Shown: in pieces, positions 3,594-5,486 of the stretch
Numbering within the stretch: position 1 is the stretch's first letter
Layout of the letters: every line of letters starts with the position of its first letter
From: F1-60-MAGs149 sp032119475
Lineage (GTDB): Bacteria > Actinomycetota > Thermoleophilia > Gaiellales > F1-60-MAGs149
Reading direction: 5' to 3'
Assembly (NCBI GenBank): GCA_032119475.1
Contig: JAUMCA010000151.1
Location: 1-5,486 of the forward strand
DNA length: 5,486 nt
Notes under the pieces: generated by a model
Seen by the model: the letters and a program-made list of their open reading frames with translations, nothing else
Told to the model about the DNA's origin: nothing
The model's database searches: none
Program-made: the position numbers and the translations under genes

Positions 3594-5486
3594 CTAGGCC
3601 AGGATGAGCACCTGGTCATCCGACCCCAGGGCGATGCGGCCGTGCTTGGGGGGATTCACGACGACCCCACCGCCGGCGATCCCGCCTGCGGTCGCGCCGG
3701 CCGCGACCCGGTAGCCGACGCAGACGTGGCCGCGTTGGCGCGCCGCACGCACGAGCTCGCCGACGCTGACCTCGTCGCCGGGTTCCACGTACCGCGATGC
3801 GGGCACCAGCACCAGCTCGACGCCCTCCGCGTCGAACAGGTCCTCGAAGACGCCGCGCAGACCGAGGTTCTCCGACAGCTGCGCGAGGATCAGGCTGGTC
3901 AGCCGCTCCGACACGACGAAGTCGTCCGGGTTGGCGATCATCGCCAACTCGACGTCACGGGTGTCGAGAAGCTCCGTGACGAGCCGAACCCCGGTGTTCG
4001 GGCAGCCCTCCTCCTGCATCGCCTGACGGACCTGCAGCAGCGTCAGCAGCGTGCGCGCGTCGCTCGACGCGACGTCGTCGCCCCGGTAGCACAGGATGAT
4101 GATCTGGTCGTAGCGGTCGACGGCGAGCTGTTCGGCGATGCGGTCGCCGTCGATCGTGCCGCCCTGCACGAACTGCACCGCGATGTTCGCGAGCCCCTCC
4201 ACGTCCGCGGGCAGGTCGACGAGGCGAGGGTCGGCGAGAACCCGAACGTGGGACCCCGTCGCGACGTAGCGGTCGAGCTCGCTGAGGATCTGCGGCCCGA
4301 GCGGGTTCCACCCGATCACCAGCGTGCGCTCCACGACCGGCACGATCGCCGCCTCCGCCGGGTTCGTGGCGCCGTCTCCTCCGATTGCCTCGGGGTCGAC
4401 GCGGATGCCCTGATCGTCGGGCGCGATGACGATCACGCGGTCGTCCGATGCGATCACGCGGCTCATCGGAGGCGCCAATGCGACCGACCCGTCCGCAGCG
4501 GCGAGGCCGATCGCCGAGGCCTCGGGGTAGGCGCCGATCGCATCGCCGAACGTGCGACCGACCAGTACCGGGTCGCCGTGGAAGTAGATCTCATCGCCGT
4601 CGAAGTCGAGCAGCTCCTGGAACACCGTGCTCAGGCCGGACTGCCGACACACCTGCGCGGTCACCCGGGCGATGACGTCGGTCGACACGACGACGCCGAG
4701 GCGCCCGCCCGTCGCGCGCCCGATCGCGCGCGCGGATTCCCCGTCGGTGAACTCCGCCGTCACCTGCAGCCGCTCGAGCCCCGGGTCGAAGCGCATCAGC
4801 GCGAGGACCGTCTTGACGACCTGCGGGTCGCCGGTCTCGTCGTCGACGAGGATCAGGACGGACTTCGCGGCGAGCGGGCGCACGAGTTCGAGGTCGGTCG
4901 CGTCCGCCGGACTGCCGGAGCGGCAGACGACGCGCATGCGCCGCGGACGCGTTGCGCGGTCGCGTACCTCGTCCTCCATCTCGACCTTGTCGCGCGGCGC
5001 CAGGATCACCACGCTCGGATTCCGCTCGCTCTCGTTCGCGACCTCGAGCTCGGCCAGCACCTGATGCAGCTTCGGTGACCAGCCGAGGATCAGGGTGTGA
5101 CCCTCCTCCACCACGAGGGAGCGGCCTTTGCGCAGGGTCTCGACGGTCCGGTCGATGCCGCTCGCGATCAGACCGATCAAGGTCGACACGATGAAGATGC
5201 CGATGATGGTGATCGCCAGTGCGATCACGCGGAAGTCCCAGCCCTGATCGCCTCCCATCGTGCCCGGATCGAGCGTGCGCAGAAGGCTCAGCCAGACACC
5301 CTCGACGAACCCGGTCTGGCCCTCCCCGTCGTGGCGGATCCCTAGGACGGCGATCAGGAGCCCCGCGATCAGCACGAAGATCAGCGTGATCACCGCCAGC
5401 CAGCCGATCACGCCGATGGTGCCGCGGGCGAGGGTCGCGTCGAAGCGATAGCGCAGGCGATCACGTGCGGTGACGGGTCTGGTCAC
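3594..5486 (-). CDS. CASTOR/POLLUX-type ion channel with two RCK-like regulatory units
   Basis: Predicted cytoplasmic-membrane cation channel gated by cytosolic nucleotide- or ligand-binding domains. A basic N-terminus (RDRLRYRFD, 8-16) precedes membrane helix 1 (about 23-50). A pore region (about 60-80) contains LLRTLDPGTMGGD in place of the TVGYG filter of potassium channels, and helix 2 spans about 85-111. Two Rossmann-like RCK/TrkA-N units follow, opening at HTLILGWSPK (130-139) and RTLVIGWNPLGPQI (387-400). Each is followed by a TrkA-C-like part (about 295-355 and 555-629). The GWSP/GWNP turns replace the usual GxGxxG loop, and DDFVVSERLTSLILAQLSEN (521-540) is typical of the family. The length of 630 fits bacterial members. 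The GTG at 5486 coincides with the window edge, so the true start may be there or slightly upstream. It has its own apparent terminator, so a link to the RiPP genes is only positional. Confidence 0.85.
   Translation of the reverse strand: MTRPVTARDRLRYRFDATLARGTIGVIGWLAVITLIFVLIAGLLIAVLGIRHDGEGQTGFVEGVWLSLLRTLDPGTMGGDQGWDFRVIALAITIIGIFIVSTLIGLIASGIDRTVETLRKGRSLVVEEGHTLILGWSPKLHQVLAELEVANESERNPSVVILAPRDKVEMEDEVRDRATRPRRMRVVCRSGSPADATDLELVRPLAAKSVLILVDDETGDPQVVKTVLALMRFDPGLERLQVTAEFTDGESARAIGRATGGRLGVVVSTDVIARVTAQVCRQSGLSTVFQELLDFDGDEIYFHGDPVLVGRTFGDAIGAYPEASAIGLAAADGSVALAPPMSRVIASDDRVIVIAPDDQGIRVDPEAIGGDGATNPAEAAIVPVVERTLVIGWNPLGPQILSELDRYVATGSHVRVLADPRLVDLPADVEGLANIAVQFVQGGTIDGDRIAEQLAVDRYDQIIILCYRGDDVASSDARTLLTLLQVRQAMQEEGCPNTGVRLVTELLDTRDVELAMIANPDDFVVSERLTSLILAQLSENLGLRGVFEDLFDAEGVELVLVPASRYVEPGDEVSVGELVRAARQRGHVCVGYRVAAGATAGGIAGGGVVVNPPKHGRIALGSDDQVLILA

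Noticed and set aside
3642..5078. A 478-codon open frame on the plus strand opposite the channel gene
   Set aside because: The composition is His/Arg/Asp/Val-rich with no recognisable motif, while the opposite strand encodes a clear channel protein over the same bases.

Overview
This is a very GC-rich window in which every credible gene lies on the minus strand. The strong G/C bias at third codon positions, GTG starts at four of the five genes and overall gene style suggest a high-GC actinobacterium, possibly of the Thermoleophilia/Solirubrobacterales type. That placement is an impression from the sequence, not a search result.

In the direction of transcription (from 5486 down to 1) the layout is as follows. 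(1) A 630-residue CASTOR/POLLUX-type ion channel with two membrane helices, a pore loop and two RCK/TrkA-like regulatory units (3594-5486, start at the window edge). (2) A short intergenic region with a GC hairpin, a 12-bp palindrome and a sigma70-like promoter. (3) A 98-residue RiPP precursor with a nitrile-hydratase-like leader (NHLP type) (3116-3412). (4) A second, almost identical palindrome/promoter/5' leader region. (5) A second 105-residue NHLP-type precursor (2503-2820). (6) A perfect 15-bp hairpin in the gap. (7) A 723-residue fused E1-like/YcaO cyclodehydratase (121-2292). (8) The first 40 codons of a further gene that overlaps the YcaO stop codon in TGATG and runs off the window.

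Items 3 to 8 form the visible part of a RiPP biosynthetic locus of the TOMM (azol(in)e-modified) type. The fused enzyme would bind the precursor leader through its N-terminal region and use ATP in its YcaO domain to cyclise residues in the core. Both precursors end their leader at a Gly-Gly site and carry short cores rich in Ser, Thr, Gly and Ala with no cysteine. If the enzyme acts on them, the product would therefore be expected to carry Ser/Thr-derived (methyl)oxazolines rather than thiazol(in)es. No dehydrogenase, C39 peptidase/ABC exporter or immunity gene is visible here; these could lie beyond position 1.

The two precursor units are a tandem duplication with a mosaic pattern of divergence. 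The noncoding 5' region is about 97% identical, the leader-coding part about 88%, the core-coding part is not alignable, and a 20-base block just after the stop is conserved again. This suggests core diversification on a conserved expression and leader cassette. No gene is supported on the plus strand; the long plus-strand open frames are shadows.
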